Shown here: positions 5,469-5,539 of the stretch, piece after piece | How positions within the stretch are numbered: position 1 is the first letter of the stretch | Layout of the letters: each line of letters opens with the position of its first letter | NCBI GenBank assembly: GCA_902362375.1 | Contig: CABIVS010000023.1 | Location: 1 to 5,539 of the forward strand | Direction: 5' to 3' | Source of the DNA: Bacteroidaceae bacterium | GTDB taxonomy: Bacteria; Bacteroidota; Bacteroidia; Bacteroidales; Bacteroidaceae | Length of the DNA: 5,539 nt | Position numbers and translations under genes: made by a program | The notes under the pieces: model-generated | What the model was told of the DNA's origin: nothing | The model's input: the letters and a program-made list of their open reading frames with translations, nothing else | Database searches by the model: none

Positions 5469-5539
5469 TTAAAAATCATTATCCTGTAAAAGTTTTGATA
5501 AATATTTTTCATCCCACCCAGCTTTTAGCCTTTTTAGAT
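5469..5539 (-). CDS. Possible C-terminal end of a protein entering from the right edge
   Basis: Reading leftward from the right edge on the - strand, one frame is open for 22 codons and ends in TAA at 5469-5471. The residues end in GWDEKYLSKLLQDNDF, a charged composition typical of real protein tails and unlike random translation of AT-rich DNA. The other two frames stop within about ten codons. If real, the gene lies upstream of hexokinase on the same strand, 557 bases away. The stretch is too short to name a family, and no start is visible. Confidence 0.35.
   Translation of the reverse strand, partial: LKRLKAGWDEKYLSKLLQDNDF

Noticed and set aside
5298..5489. + strand hydrophobic 63-codon ORF
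   Set aside because: Hydrophobicity follows from the T-rich strand, and the frame is exactly antisense to a purine-rich stretch. No signal or start context supports it, though it is mentioned in the small-ORF finding.

Overview
The window looks like chromosomal DNA of a gut Bacteroides or a close relative. This rests on three things: the protein types, the AT-rich start regions without clear Shine-Dalgarno sequences, and a perfect TAnnTTTG element of the Bacteroides -7 type ahead of one gene. The left two thirds carry carbohydrate-degradation genes and look like the downstream end of a polysaccharide-utilisation locus. No SusC/SusD pair or regulator lies inside the window, so the locus boundary cannot be seen.

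Left block, + strand: the 3' end of a GH3 beta-glycosidase (1-271), a secreted GH5-like clan GH-A hydrolase (340-1437), and a complete GH97 glycosidase (1553-3547) whose active-site pattern is that of retaining alpha-galactosidases. The first two genes are probably co-transcribed, with a 68-bp gap. GH97 probably also has its own promoter at about 1503. Together they could cut a beta-linked backbone internally, remove beta-linked terminal sugars and strip alpha-linked side sugars. A galactose-decorated plant hemicellulose such as galactomannan would fit, but the substrate is inference.

Centre, 3548-3702: a compact convergent region with three successive hairpins. The middle one, a perfect 15-bp stem followed by five T, is the clear terminator for GH97.

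Right block, - strand: a cytoplasmic hexokinase of the eukaryote-like (non-ROK) type (4911 to 3703), which would phosphorylate released sugars. Its upstream region is unusual. It holds a GC-rich CGGT-repeat island, then about 200 bp carrying repeated ATTTCTCAT/ATGAGAAAT motifs, several on a 21-bp spacing, with one pair forming a near-perfect inverted repeat. Then comes a purine-skewed stretch with a small basic ORF. The last 71 bases may be the 3' end of another - strand gene. I see no RNA gene, insertion sequence, CRISPR array or phage element. The most unexplained part of the window is 4972-5470; the rest is recognisable Bacteroides carbohydrate metabolism.
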